Source: Oligoflexus sp.
GTDB lineage: Bacteria; Bdellovibrionota_B; Oligoflexia; Oligoflexales; Oligoflexaceae
Assembly: GCA_030151925.1 (NCBI GenBank)
Contig: JASLCY010000187.1
Span: forward strand, 1 to 13,550
Reading direction: 5' to 3'
Length of the DNA stretch: 13,550 nt
Both the position numbers and the translations under genes were made by a program. Positions 1-7,241 of the stretch are shown here, in pieces (the first letter of the stretch is position 1; every line of letters starts with the position of its first letter). Under the pieces are notes generated by a model that was not told where the DNA came from, ran no database searches, and saw only the letters and a list, made by a program, of their open reading frames with translations.

Positions 1-467
1 CCGACCCGGCGTCCTTGCGAAGCCAGGCCAACCGCCAAATTGACAGAAACAGTTGATTTGCCGACGCCGCCCTTGCCTGACGAAACGGCGATGATGCGTT
101 TCACGCCTGGGATGGGACGGATCTTCTGATTGACGCCGAAGGCCTTGGTCGTCGCCTTGGTGGAATCCGCAGTCACTGGGTTCTGGATGCGGTCGCCCAG
201 CGATTTGAGGCGCTTGTAGTAGACCGTAACGTCCGCGAGGCCGGCGGGGATCGACTTAATAAGGTATTGTTCTAAAAGGATTTTTTGCTCTAGAGCCAGG
301 TTGTCCGAAGCTATAGTTATGACCCAGGCTCTCTGACCTGGTTCGACGGACAGGAGACGAGCTTCGGGGTTTTCGCCCAGAAATTGAAAAGTCGGATCGC
401 TCCCGGCTGTCAGCAGCGCGCGCGAAATGATGTCGGTCAAATCCTTGCGGAGAGTATCAGGGCTCAT
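1..467 (-). CDS. Mrp/ApbC-family Fe-S carrier P-loop ATPase (N-terminal part, runs off the window)
   Basis: The first 155 codons are visible; the 3' part lies beyond base 1. The sequence shows a deviant Walker A motif [10 protein letters not shown] at residues 130-139 directly after KRIIAV, the signature of the Mrp/NBP35/MinD class. Mrp/ApbC proteins bind and transfer iron-sulfur clusters in the cytoplasm as ATP-dependent dimers. The first ~90 residues occupy the place of the usual MIP18/DUF59 domain (a strand ending WVITIA, then [14 protein letters not shown]), but I do not see the usual DPE signature or any cysteine there, so this domain is divergent. A Ser/Thr/Lys-rich linker spans about 95-118. 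The ATG at 467-465 is preceded by GAGGG with a 7-base gap, which supports this start. The gene is divergent from the glutaredoxin gene. ParA-like ATPases are the alternative, but the KGGVGKST context with an N-terminal alpha/beta domain favours Mrp. The cluster-binding CXXC cannot be checked because it is outside the window. Confidence 0.85.
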   Translation of the reverse strand, partial: MSPDTLRKDLTDIISRALLTAGSDPTFQFLGENPEARLLSVEPGQRAWVITIASDNLALEQKILLEQYLIKSIPAGLADVTVYYKRLKSLGDRIQNPVTADSTKATTKAFGVNQKIRPIPGVKRIIAVSSGKGGVGKSTVSVNLAVGLASQGRRV

Positions 468-487
468 TACAATTCCCTCTAGGAGAA

Positions 488-513
488 GCGAAATCCACGG
501 ATTTCGCGCGAAA
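488..513. promoter_or_regulatory. Two overlapping palindromes between mrp-like and glutaredoxin genes
   Basis: GCGAAATCC (488-496) and GGATTTCGC (499-507) form a perfect 9-bp inverted repeat with a two-base centre. A second perfect 12-bp palindrome, TTTCGCGCGAAA (502-513), overlaps it. Together they give three alternating copies of GCGAAA/TTTCGC. The position in a 97-bp divergent gap is what one expects of an operator shared by both genes, but the two-base centre makes an operator likelier than an RNA hairpin. I do not recognise the regulator, and I see no confident -10/-35 pair around it. Confidence 0.45.
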
Positions 514-564
514 GAACGGAACAAGAGAACGACACTTCCCTACTTCAAACGGAGAAATATTGCT

Positions 565-810
565 ATGCCAGATGTCAAAGTTTACACAGGAAGCAATTGT
601 GGCTACTGCACAGCAGCTAAGAAACTGCTCCAGACGGCCGGGATTCCTTACGAGGAAATAGGGCTCGACGATAAACCCGAGCTCCGCATGAAGCTCTCGC
701 AGGAAAACGGCAATTACCGCACCGTCCCCATGATCTTCATCGACGGCAAATTCGTCGGCGGCTTCACCGACCTCCAATCCCTGCAAAAACAAGGGAAACT
801 CCTTGCCTAA
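565..810 (+). CDS. grxC: Glutaredoxin (dithiol, GrxC-like)
   Basis: An 81-residue cytoplasmic thiol-disulfide oxidoreductase that uses glutathione to reduce protein disulfides. The thioredoxin fold is recognisable: strand VKVYT, active site CGYC at residues 12-15 (CPYC is commoner in GrxC), the cis-proline strand TVPMIFID and the glutathione-binding GGFTDL turn. The length matches the ~80-residue Grx3 class. An in-frame upstream extension back to 427 exists, but it would overlap the divergent mrp-like gene and shows no domain. The ATG at 565 sits 10 bases after GGAG (551-554) and begins exactly at the fold, so it is chosen. The stop codon overlaps the start of the downstream protease gene, so the two are probably co-transcribed and translationally coupled. 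Pairing with an Fe-S carrier across the divergent gap fits a thiol/Fe-S theme, which is inference. Confidence 0.93.
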   Translation: MPDVKVYTGSNCGYCTAAKKLLQTAGIPYEEIGLDDKPELRMKLSQENGNYRTVPMIFIDGKFVGGFTDLQSLQKQGKLLA

Positions 811-2158
811 ATCCACCTGGCTCCTCTACGCGCTCCTGCTCTTCATCGGTCCTGGCGTGCGGCGGGAGCCGGTTCCACCGCGCTTAACGCCACCGAAGCT
901 CCCGACTATCGTCGAGCTGAAACCGGAAGACGCCGTGCTTCCCGCGCATCAGCCCGATGCGCCGGTCACCCGGGAAACGGAGATCCGCAGGCTTTTCGCG
1001 AGCCGCGATTATGCGGAGGCCCTGAAGCTGATAGAGGGCGAGATCCAGGCGAATGCGCGGAACAAGGCGGCGGGCGAATACCTGCTCTGGCTGGACCGCC
1101 AGCGTTATATCGTGAAGACGGCGCTCGCCTGGACTTACCTCGACAAGCAGAATTGCGCGAAGGCGCTCGATATCCTTGGCGAGATCCCGGCGAGCAAGAT
1201 GCCGGATCTGGCGCTGAAGGCGAGCGGCTACTGCAAGCTCATGGGCCATGATCTCGTCGAAGCCGATAACCTCGTCACTCAATATACGAAGAACGCTCCC
1301 GGCGACAAGGAGGGCCTCGGCCTCCTGATCAAGGTGAAGGAAGCGGAAGGCCTCTACGATGAGGCGATGGACATCACCGCGCGCATGGACGCCCTGAACC
1401 AATCGAACGACCCCGGCTTCGATCTCGAGCCGCTCAAGAAGTCGCTGGCGGCCAAACAATCGGAGAGCCTGAGCCAGCAGCAGATGGAGAGCGGTTATTT
1501 CCGCGTCCACTATCCGCCGAACGTCGGTCCCGATTTCGTCGAAAGGGTGGTCGCCGCCCTGCAGCGCACGGCGACCAAACTCAATCTCGCTTTCGGCGTC
1601 GATTATCCGAGCCAGACGATCGAAGTCTATTTCCATACGCGGGAGATGTTCGGCGATATCACGCATAGCCCCGAATGGGCCGCAGGCATCTACGACGGTC
1701 AGATCCAGCTGCCGCTCGGCGCGGAAGGCCAATGGTCGGAGGCTCTCGAACGAACGATACGGCATGAGGTCACGCACGCCCTGCTCGCTGAGATGGTCGG
1801 ACGCCGCAATCTTCCGACCTGGTTTCAGGAAGGCTTCGCGCAGCTCGCCGAATGCGACAACATCTGCGACCACTACGAGTTCGTGGCAACGACCCAGAAG
1901 TTCTTCCCGCTCGATAAGTTCGAGCAGCCCTTCATGGGCATGGCGACGCGCGAGGCCCAGGTCGCATACAGGCAGAGCCTCTATCTCGCGATGATGCTCA
2001 ACAAGCATCAGGGCGAGGCGAATATGAAGCAGATGTTCAGCTTGCTTTCGGGAGTGGAGAATCTCACGTCGGAGGAGATCGTGCAGCAGTCGGCCTGGAC
2101 GTTCAAAGACCTGCATTGGGCCGCAATGCAGGCCTGGAATAATCAGCAGAGCCTCTGA
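803..2158 (+). CDS. TPR-containing peptidase-MA-like zinc metalloprotease, probably exported or membrane-anchored
   Basis: 451 residues. A short hydrophobic segment at residues 6-16 looks like a signal or signal-anchor. Helical TPR-like repeats follow at ~60-205 (DYAEALKLIE, CAKALDILGEIP, LYDEAMDITARM). The C-terminal half (~225-445) resembles the peptidase MA-like family (PF13485): strand FRVHYPP, WAAGIYDGQIQLPLG, then HEVTH at 321-325 and WFQEGFAQ with E343 as third zinc ligand, a gluzincin HEXXH-17-E pattern. The substrate is unknown; the family is generally envelope-located. The start is TTG at 803, inside the last codons of the glutaredoxin gene (8-bp overlap). AAGGGA at 791-796 lies 6 bases upstream, and no ATG occurs before the TPR region, so TTG is the best start. 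The stop TGA abuts the stop of the convergent lipoprotein gene with no spacer. Catalytic residues are intact. Assignment to the fold is firm; the role is not known. Confidence 0.87.
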   Translation: MPKSTWLLYALLLFIGPGVRREPVPPRLTPPKLPTIVELKPEDAVLPAHQPDAPVTRETEIRRLFASRDYAEALKLIEGEIQANARNKAAGEYLLWLDRQRYIVKTALAWTYLDKQNCAKALDILGEIPASKMPDLALKASGYCKLMGHDLVEADNLVTQYTKNAPGDKEGLGLLIKVKEAEGLYDEAMDITARMDALNQSNDPGFDLEPLKKSLAAKQSESLSQQQMESGYFRVHYPPNVGPDFVERVVAALQRTATKLNLAFGVDYPSQTIEVYFHTREMFGDITHSPEWAAGIYDGQIQLPLGAEGQWSEALERTIRHEVTHALLAEMVGRRNLPTWFQEGFAQLAECDNICDHYEFVATTQKFFPLDKFEQPFMGMATREAQVAYRQSLYLAMMLNKHQGEANMKQMFSLLSGVENLTSEEIVQQSAWTFKDLHWAAMQAWNNQQSL

Positions 2159-4012
2159 TCAGGGCGCCGCGTCCGCCGTCATCGCCGGCAAGCACTGCGA
2201 CGTGAACCAGAGCAAAGTCGTGGCGGCCGGCGTCTTACCGAGGAAACTCGCGGTATCGATATTCGACGGGATCCCCTGATCGATGGTCGTCCCGTTCAAG
2301 AAACTCGCGTTGGACACATGCCCGTAGTCGCCCGGCAAGAGCTCCCCGGTCTCGGGATCGAGGCTGGAATCGGGCGGAGTCACCTGGAGCGCGAGCCAAT
2401 TCACGCCCGGAATCTTTCCATCCACCTTAAGGCTCGCGCTGACCTGCTCGCCGACGCTCGCGAAAAAAGCCGAGTTGGAGATATCGGCGATCTGATCTTT
2501 CTCGCCATGCAGGTCGAGGAGCGCGCCCTGCGCCGCCGCCGCGGTTTTTGCCGAAGCCGTCGCATCGGCTGCCGCCTGCAGCTTCGCGGTGAACTGCTTG
2601 CCGAAGTTCTGCAGGCCGCCGTGGAGCAGGGGCAGATGCATCGAGAGGTCGATGGCCTTCACGTATTCGGCGATCTGCGTGGCTTTGGTATCGATATCAA
2701 GGGCCGCGTTCTCGCGAATGCCTTTGATCTTGGCGTGAATCGCCGCGAACCCAGGGATGAGCTCCGCAGCCGCCTCTTCCTCGGAAGTGAGGATGCCCGA
2801 GGCCTCCTTCGCCCAGTAATCGAGGAGGACCTTGTTCGCGCCGGAGGTGAAAGAGGCTTCAGGGGCGAACAGGAGCGAGCAGCTGTAGAGATCGGGTTTA
2901 GCGCCTTTTTGAGTCAAGGTCGTCTGCGCTTCCTTGGTCGCATCATCGGTATTGGTCGAGAACAGCACGGAGTTCAAAGCGCCGGCACGGGCGAGGGCTA
3001 AACCCGCAGCTCCCGCTCCGCGCCCCATTCCCGTCATGATGGAGACGGGAGCATCCGCGGCTGCGACGGCCGTCGCGGCCGTGGCGTTGATCTTCACTAC
3101 CTTCGCTTTGATGTCTTCCGTGCCCTGGCTGGCCCCGCTCGCGTCGACCACGGCTTTCGCCGCGCCCGCGGCCAGATTTTTTACGCAATCATGGAGACCC
3201 ACGAGATCGACGGAATCATTCTCATAGGGCGCAAAGGCGCCGGTCGCCGCGGCGAGCATATTCGTGCCGGTGCAGGTGGTGCTTTTCACGCCGGCGACTG
3301 TATCGTAGGTGCCGCAGAGCGGTTCGCCCGGGAACGTCGGGGCGGCGATGATGAAGTCGCTCTGGAGCTGGCCGAAAGCCTGGGCGATCTCTTCGTAAGC
3401 AAGGCCGCCCGCTCCTGCATGGCCGTACATGAGCACGGGATAACCGTAGGTTCCCGACGCCTCGGTCTTCACGCCGAGCGCGGCGTTCGCGGCATGCGCC
3501 GTCGCGGGAGGAGTCGTGGGCACGGAGAGTATCGCGCTGCGATAATTCGCGTCGCCCATGAGCTTATATTGCATCCAATAAACTTTGGTAGGCGCGGCGA
3601 GGACCGTCGGCGTCGTGCCGTTCAGATAATAGCCGCCGGTGATGCCGGCCTGGGCCCCGGGATTGAAGACGACGAGCGCGGCCTTGACCTCGGCGCAGAC
3701 GCTCTGCTCCGCGTTCCCGACCACGGCCGTGGTCTGCGCGAGAGTCATGATCTCGAACTGCTCCGGATCGGAGATAAGGCTCGAAGGAGTCCCGAGATTC
3801 GTCGTCACGTCCGAAGGATCCACGCCTTCGATAGCATCGATCCCGAGGTTGGTGCGGATCTTCTGCCAGAGGCCGTCTTCGAAATCGTCGCCGTTCAGGT
3901 CGTCGATGGCCGGAGGGAAGCCTTCGTTGGACTTCTTTTTCGAGCATGCGGCGAGGGAGATCGTCCCCATGCACAGCCAGAGCCCGAGCGCCCGAATCGT
4001 TTTACTTCGCAT
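2159..4012 (-). CDS. Outer-membrane-type lipoprotein with alpha/beta-hydrolase-like framework, nucleophile position Gly
   Basis: 617 residues. The lipoprotein signal peptide is clear: basic MRSKTIR, a hydrophobic stretch and the lipobox LAAC with Cys23; the following Ser-Lys-Lys does not look like an inner-membrane retention signal. Hydrolase landmarks appear in order: VLMYGHAGAGG (H198, oxyanion-type HGxxG-like loop), a strand-turn-helix SIMTGMGRGAGAAGLALA where GxSxG is expected but reads G-M-G-R-G (G330), LLDLHGEKDQIADI (D506, classic acid turn) and DYGHVSN (H565). Acid and histidine thus look retained and the serine absent; a GASQG at 293-297 (S295) matches GxSxG by letters but lies in a linker. 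The protein is strongly Ala-rich. The start is the ATG at 4012, preceded by GGGAG with a 6-base gap; an ATG eight codons further upstream would place extra residues before the signal peptide. It is divergent from the barrel gene at 4158. Substrate unknown; it may be a non-catalytic or altered hydrolase. Confidence 0.75.
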   Translation of the reverse strand: MRSKTIRALGLWLCMGTISLAACSKKKSNEGFPPAIDDLNGDDFEDGLWQKIRTNLGIDAIEGVDPSDVTTNLGTPSSLISDPEQFEIMTLAQTTAVVGNAEQSVCAEVKAALVVFNPGAQAGITGGYYLNGTTPTVLAAPTKVYWMQYKLMGDANYRSAILSVPTTPPATAHAANAALGVKTEASGTYGYPVLMYGHAGAGGLAYEEIAQAFGQLQSDFIIAAPTFPGEPLCGTYDTVAGVKSTTCTGTNMLAAATGAFAPYENDSVDLVGLHDCVKNLAAGAAKAVVDASGASQGTEDIKAKVVKINATAATAVAAADAPVSIMTGMGRGAGAAGLALARAGALNSVLFSTNTDDATKEAQTTLTQKGAKPDLYSCSLLFAPEASFTSGANKVLLDYWAKEASGILTSEEEAAAELIPGFAAIHAKIKGIRENAALDIDTKATQIAEYVKAIDLSMHLPLLHGGLQNFGKQFTAKLQAAADATASAKTAAAAQGALLDLHGEKDQIADISNSAFFASVGEQVSASLKVDGKIPGVNWLALQVTPPDSSLDPETGELLPGDYGHVSNASFLNGTTIDQGIPSNIDTASFLGKTPAATTLLWFTSQCLPAMTADAAP

Positions 4013-4110
4013 GTTCAGCTCCCGCGATTGTTCCATCTTTTTATGATAAGGCAGGAGAAGCCGCAGGGCCAGAGGCCGCTCGGTCTCTAGATCTGCCTAA
4101 GGAGCTGATT

Positions 4111-4116
4111 TATAAT
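4111..4116 (+). promoter_or_regulatory. Candidate -10 box for the barrel gene at 4158
   Basis: A perfect TATAAT stands 41 bases before the ATG at 4158, in the 145-bp divergent gap shared with the lipoprotein gene. No good -35 hexamer lies 16-18 bases upstream (tagatc at 17), so only the -10 is supported. On the other strand TATCAT (4048-4043) is a weaker -10 candidate for the lipoprotein gene. Confidence 0.45.
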
Positions 4117-4157
4117 GAAAGAGCGATCCGCCTTATTTCATCGCTGGAAGGAAGAGT

Positions 4158-5666
4158 ATGCGCTCTTACCAACGGAAATTACTGTGTCTGAGCTGGCTTT
4201 TTGCGGCTTCTCAGTCCTATGCGCAGGCGCCTCTGCCCCAGGCCGGCTCCGATACGGTGGATCCGCAGATCCAGGTTCAAACGCCAGCGACCCGCGATAA
4301 CATGCCGAACGCCGCCAGGCCCGAGGCTCCGGCTCCGGCGGATGCCACGCCCCAGGCTCCGGCGCCGCGCGCTCCGAATGGGGCGCAAGGAACGCCTAAC
4401 GGTTCGAGACCTGCCGGCAAAACCTCGAATACTAAGAAAAAGCTCAAACGCACGGGTGATGCGGTCCTGAAAACGCGTCCGGGCGCGGCGGATTATGACA
4501 AGGTCATAGTCGGTGAAGCGCAGACGCTGCCGAAGAACGTCATCCGGGTGAAATACATCTTTCGCAGCGTCAACGGCGAGAAGGGCTACGACAGCGCCGG
4601 GAAATCGAGCGACGTCGGCGCGAGCCTGAACGCGACGGGGCACGGCCTCCTCGTGGAGTACGGCATCACCGACCGTTGGGTCTTCCAGCTGATCGCGCCG
4701 TTCACGGGTTCGAACAACCTGGCGTTGAATGCGAATAAATTCAAGACTTCGAAAGCCTACCAGGATCAGTATCAGAAGTTCGTCGATACGGTGACGCCGG
4801 CTTTGATCGCCAACGGACGCTGCTCGAACGCGGCCGACTGCCGGTCGAAGATCGATGCCGGCATGTCCGCTGCGGTCGCGACCCCCGTGGAGCTCCCGAC
4901 GGGCGAAGTCGCGACGGTCGGCGCGAACGTTCCTTTCAATCGCGCGGCGGAGAGCTTGATCCTGCACGGAGTCGAGCCGGCCGACGGCAAGACCGGGATC
5001 GGCGACGTTCAGTTCGGCATCGGCTACAACTTCCTGGATACCGGGCGCAACGTGGCGACGATAGGCCTGGGGCTGCGCGTGCCGTCGGGCGAATACACGG
5101 ACGTGGCGGGCGCTTATCGACCCGTAGGAGCCGGATTTCTCGCGACCGGGATCCTGTTCAAGTACGATCTGCGCCTGAGCCCCTTCGTGATCTCGTATAC
5201 CCATCAGATGGAGTACGCGCTCAACAAAGCGAAACGCACGCGTTCGAGCATGCTGGATCCGACTCAATTGAATACGGCCGATCCTACGGTGGACGACCCG
5301 AACACGCCCGGCGCCGGCGACGGTTACAGCAACACGCAGGAGATCGAACGGAAAGGCGTCTACCACACCGGTTATGTCCGCGTAGCTTACGCGTTGGGCA
5401 GCATCACCCGCTGGTTGAAGCCGATGGCCGCCTATGCCTATTACAGCTACAGCGTCGACCCCGAATACCAAAGCAACGCCGGCCTCTATCAGAAGAAGAC
5501 GGAAAGCTACACGGCGAGCTACGCGCTGAGCTACGACGGCCTCGCGCTGCAGAACGTGATTCCCGCGAGCGTCACTTACCAGCATGAATTCCCGGTGGGC
5601 GGCCGCAACCTGCTCGTCGCGACCTCGTCCGACTACCTCTACCTCAACTTCTATTACAAATTCTAG
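4158..5666 (+). CDS. Outer-membrane beta-barrel protein resembling the MetA phenol-degradation (PF13557-like) family
   Basis: 502 residues. A signal peptide with basic MRSYQRK, a hydrophobic core and a likely signal-peptidase I site after AQA (residue 24). Residues 25-90 are a Pro/Ala-rich linker followed by a basic patch KKKLKR, then a barrel-like region from ~120 with alternating hydrophobic strands. The blocks LLVEYGITDRWVFQLIAPF, TGIGDVQFGIGYNF and GLGLRVPSGEYTD are typical of the phenol-MetA family of outer-membrane channels, usually called transporters of unknown substrate. The last residue is Phe (YYKF), the usual signal for barrel assembly. A Cys pair (C222, C228) lies in a long loop, and an Asp/Gly-rich loop (373-396) looks like a possible calcium site. 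AGGAAG just before the ATG at 4158 supports the start. The gene is monocistronic, divergent from the lipoprotein gene, and followed by a hairpin at 5672. Confidence 0.82.
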   Translation: MRSYQRKLLCLSWLFAASQSYAQAPLPQAGSDTVDPQIQVQTPATRDNMPNAARPEAPAPADATPQAPAPRAPNGAQGTPNGSRPAGKTSNTKKKLKRTGDAVLKTRPGAADYDKVIVGEAQTLPKNVIRVKYIFRSVNGEKGYDSAGKSSDVGASLNATGHGLLVEYGITDRWVFQLIAPFTGSNNLALNANKFKTSKAYQDQYQKFVDTVTPALIANGRCSNAADCRSKIDAGMSAAVATPVELPTGEVATVGANVPFNRAAESLILHGVEPADGKTGIGDVQFGIGYNFLDTGRNVATIGLGLRVPSGEYTDVAGAYRPVGAGFLATGILFKYDLRLSPFVISYTHQMEYALNKAKRTRSSMLDPTQLNTADPTVDDPNTPGAGDGYSNTQEIERKGVYHTGYVRVAYALGSITRWLKPMAAYAYYSYSVDPEYQSNAGLYQKKTESYTASYALSYDGLALQNVIPASVTYQHEFPVGGRNLLVATSSDYLYLNFYYKF

Positions 5667-5671
5667 CCGGC

Positions 5672-5703
5672 CGGCGTCGCCCGAGGATCTCGCGGCGACG
5701 CCG
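5672..5703. terminator. Strong hairpin between convergent genes, possible bidirectional terminator
   Basis: CGGCGTCGCC (5672-5681) pairs perfectly with GGCGACGCCG (5694-5703). Inside, CGAG (5682-5685) pairs with CTCG (5689-5692) around a GAT loop, leaving one bulged C. It starts six bases after the barrel stop and ends 11 bases before the stop of the convergent pseudouridine synthase, the right place for a shared terminator. Neither strand has a clear T-run after the stem, so intrinsic termination is unproven. Confidence 0.5.
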
Positions 5704-5714
5704 TCTTACCGAGC

Positions 5715-6686
5715 TTATCGGGTGAGGTTTCGCCAGAATCCGTCCATGTCGTCGGGCAGAGGGCTTCTGACTTCGTGGATCCTATTGTCCTCCGGATGGC
5801 GGAAGGTGATCGCGTGAGCGTGCAGAAGGCAGCGCAGATGCCCGGTGCGGGCGATGATGCGATCGCTGATGCCGTTCACGTACCAGTCGAGGAAAACCTC
5901 CTCATCGGGATAAAAGAGGCGATCGCCGACGAGATGATGGCCGGCGTAGGCGGAGTGGATGCGAATCTGGTTGGTGCGGCCGGTCTTGGGCCGCGCTCTC
6001 AGGAGCGAGTGGCCGCCTTTGACCTCGACCCGCTCGAAGCGGGTTTCGGACGGCAATCCATCGGGCACCACCCACTTCTTGATGCGAATCTCGCTGCCCG
6101 GCAAATCGCCGATGGGCCCGTCTTCCGTCCAGGCCGTGTGCGCGGCCTCTCCATGCGTGATCGCGAGGTATTCCTTCTCCACCGAACGTTCAGCCAGCGC
6201 GGCCGAAAGCTTCTTCCTCACTTCGTAGGTCGCGCCGCACAGGACGATGCCCGAGGTCTCGCGATCGAGGCGATGCACGGCCGCCCACTCGTTGCCGAGT
6301 TCGGTACGGAGCAGCTCCGCGAACGTATTCTTCTTGTAAGCCCCGTTCTCATGCATAGGCAAAGGCGCTGGTTTGTAGACGGCCATGACCGCCCCCATTC
6401 GCCAGATCGGATAGATGTCCCGGTTGACTTCGGGCTCCTTGGTCTGCGGATGGTAAAAGGCCAGCTGCTGGCCCAAACGCAGCTTATACGCCCGATCGAC
6501 CGGGCTACCGTCGACCCTCACCTCTCCGTTATTCAGGCGTTTCACCCAGGCGGCCCGCGAGAGGAAAGGGAAATGCCTCGCGAGATATAAGTCGGCTCTT
6601 TGCCCTGCTTTTTCCGGCAATATCGGTCCACCGAGCCCTCTATAACTCGAATCTTCTTCCTGAATTTGCTCTGGACTTTTGTGCAT
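5715..6686 (-). CDS. RluA-family pseudouridine synthase
   Basis: 323 residues; isomerises uridine to pseudouridine in rRNA or tRNA in the cytoplasm. An N-terminal S4 RNA-binding domain is seen at ~42-78 (LSRAAWVKRLNNGEVRVDG). The catalytic domain follows, with KPAPLPMHENGA (~105-116), motif II HRLDRETSG with catalytic D141, EYLAITHG (~172-179) and RTNQIRIHSAYAGHHLVGD near 240. All residues expected of an active RluA-type enzyme are present. The S4 domain and length resemble RluC/RluD, but which uridine it modifies cannot be told. The ATG at 6686 has no good Shine-Dalgarno (only AAAG nearby), and the first ~28 residues match no domain, so a later start is possible. It is divergent from smpB and convergent with the barrel gene; an AGTGA-GGA-TCACT palindrome at 6697-6709 lies just upstream. 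Confidence 0.92.
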   Translation of the reverse strand: MHKSPEQIQEEDSSYRGLGGPILPEKAGQRADLYLARHFPFLSRAAWVKRLNNGEVRVDGSPVDRAYKLRLGQQLAFYHPQTKEPEVNRDIYPIWRMGAVMAVYKPAPLPMHENGAYKKNTFAELLRTELGNEWAAVHRLDRETSGIVLCGATYEVRKKLSAALAERSVEKEYLAITHGEAAHTAWTEDGPIGDLPGSEIRIKKWVVPDGLPSETRFERVEVKGGHSLLRARPKTGRTNQIRIHSAYAGHHLVGDRLFYPDEEVFLDWYVNGISDRIIARTGHLRCLLHAHAITFRHPEDNRIHEVRSPLPDDMDGFWRNLTR

Positions 6687-6725
6687 TTGGCTTTACAGTG
6701 AGGATCACTCTTGATGTTTACTACC

Positions 6726-6757
6726 CTGAAAAAGGGTACTTACGCCCCCTTTTTCAG
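6726..6757. promoter_or_regulatory. Perfect 11-bp inverted repeat in the smpB leader
   Basis: CTGAAAAAGGG (6726-6736) and CCCTTTTTCAG (6747-6757) are exact complements around a 10-base loop. The repeat ends 19 bases before the smpB ATG, next to the only SD-like purines (AGAGAAAG, 6756-6763). In smpB mRNA it would form a hairpin close to the ribosome-binding region. It lies in a divergent gap, so an ordinary end-of-gene terminator is not expected; a leader regulatory hairpin or protein operator are the options. Confidence 0.5.
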
Positions 6758-6776
6758 AGAAAGTCTTTAACACAGT

Positions 6777-7241
6777 ATGGCCGGCAATGGAATCAAAGTC
6801 ATAAGCAGCAATAAGAAGGCCTTCCACAACTACGAAATCGGGGAGAAGTGGGAAGCCGGCATCGCGTTGACCGGCACGGAAGTGAAGTCCCTTCGAGACG
6901 GCCGCGTGAACCTCGGCGACGGCTGGGTCGACATCACCGACGACAACGAAGCGATACTGATGGAGACGCAGATCGGCCTCTACGCCTTCGGCAACATCAT
7001 GAACCACGAGGAGCGCCGGAACCGCAAGCTGCTCCTGCACGCCCACGAGATCGATAAGCTCGCCCGCGCGGTGAAGGAAAAAGGCCTCAGCGTAGTGCCG
7101 ACGAAGATCTACTTCAAAGGCAGCCGCATCAAGGTCGAGATCGCCATCGGCCGCGGCAAGAAATCGCACGATAAACGCGAGTCCAGCAAAACCAAGGACG
7201 CCAACCGCGAGATCGCGCGCGCGATGCGGTCGCGCGGCTGA
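6777..7241 (+). CDS. smpB: SsrA-binding protein SmpB
   Basis: 154 residues, normal length for the family. SmpB binds tmRNA (SsrA) and, mimicking part of a tRNA, brings it to stalled ribosomes for trans-translation. Visible signatures are NKKAFHNYEIGEKWEAGIALTG (first strands of the OB-like barrel), GTEVKSLRDGRVNL, GNIMNHEERRNRKLLLHAHEI and the GRGKKSHDKRE block leading into the basic C-terminal tail that acts in the mRNA channel. GDGWVDI replaces the commoner DSYV-type sequence, a modest divergence. The ATG at 6777 is chosen because the family pattern starts there; the Shine-Dalgarno is weak (AGAGAAAG, 13 bases upstream) and a hairpin precedes it. No ssrA gene is visible in the window. The stop codon TGA directly abuts the stop of the convergent operon. 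Confidence 0.95.
   Translation: MAGNGIKVISSNKKAFHNYEIGEKWEAGIALTGTEVKSLRDGRVNLGDGWVDITDDNEAILMETQIGLYAFGNIMNHEERRNRKLLLHAHEIDKLARAVKEKGLSVVPTKIYFKGSRIKVEIAIGRGKKSHDKRESSKTKDANREIARAMRSRG

Noticed and set aside
884..2116. Long minus-strand frame of 410 codons opposite the protease gene
   Set aside because: It mirrors the codon pattern of a GC-rich gene with clear domains on the + strand, has no family motif and no suitable start signal.
3191..4090. + strand frame of 299 codons opposite the lipoprotein gene
   Set aside because: Arg/Gly-rich translation typical of an antisense shadow; it runs through the divergent promoter region.
4115..4300. Small + strand frame with AAGGAG upstream, before the barrel gene
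   Set aside because: Its ATG lies within the TATAAT -10 box, it overlaps the barrel gene out of frame, and its product shows no recognisable features.
4179..5585. Minus-strand frame of 468 codons opposite the barrel gene
   Set aside because: Arg/Val-rich shadow of the GC-rich barrel gene, no domain; the + strand frame has signal peptide and C-terminal Phe.
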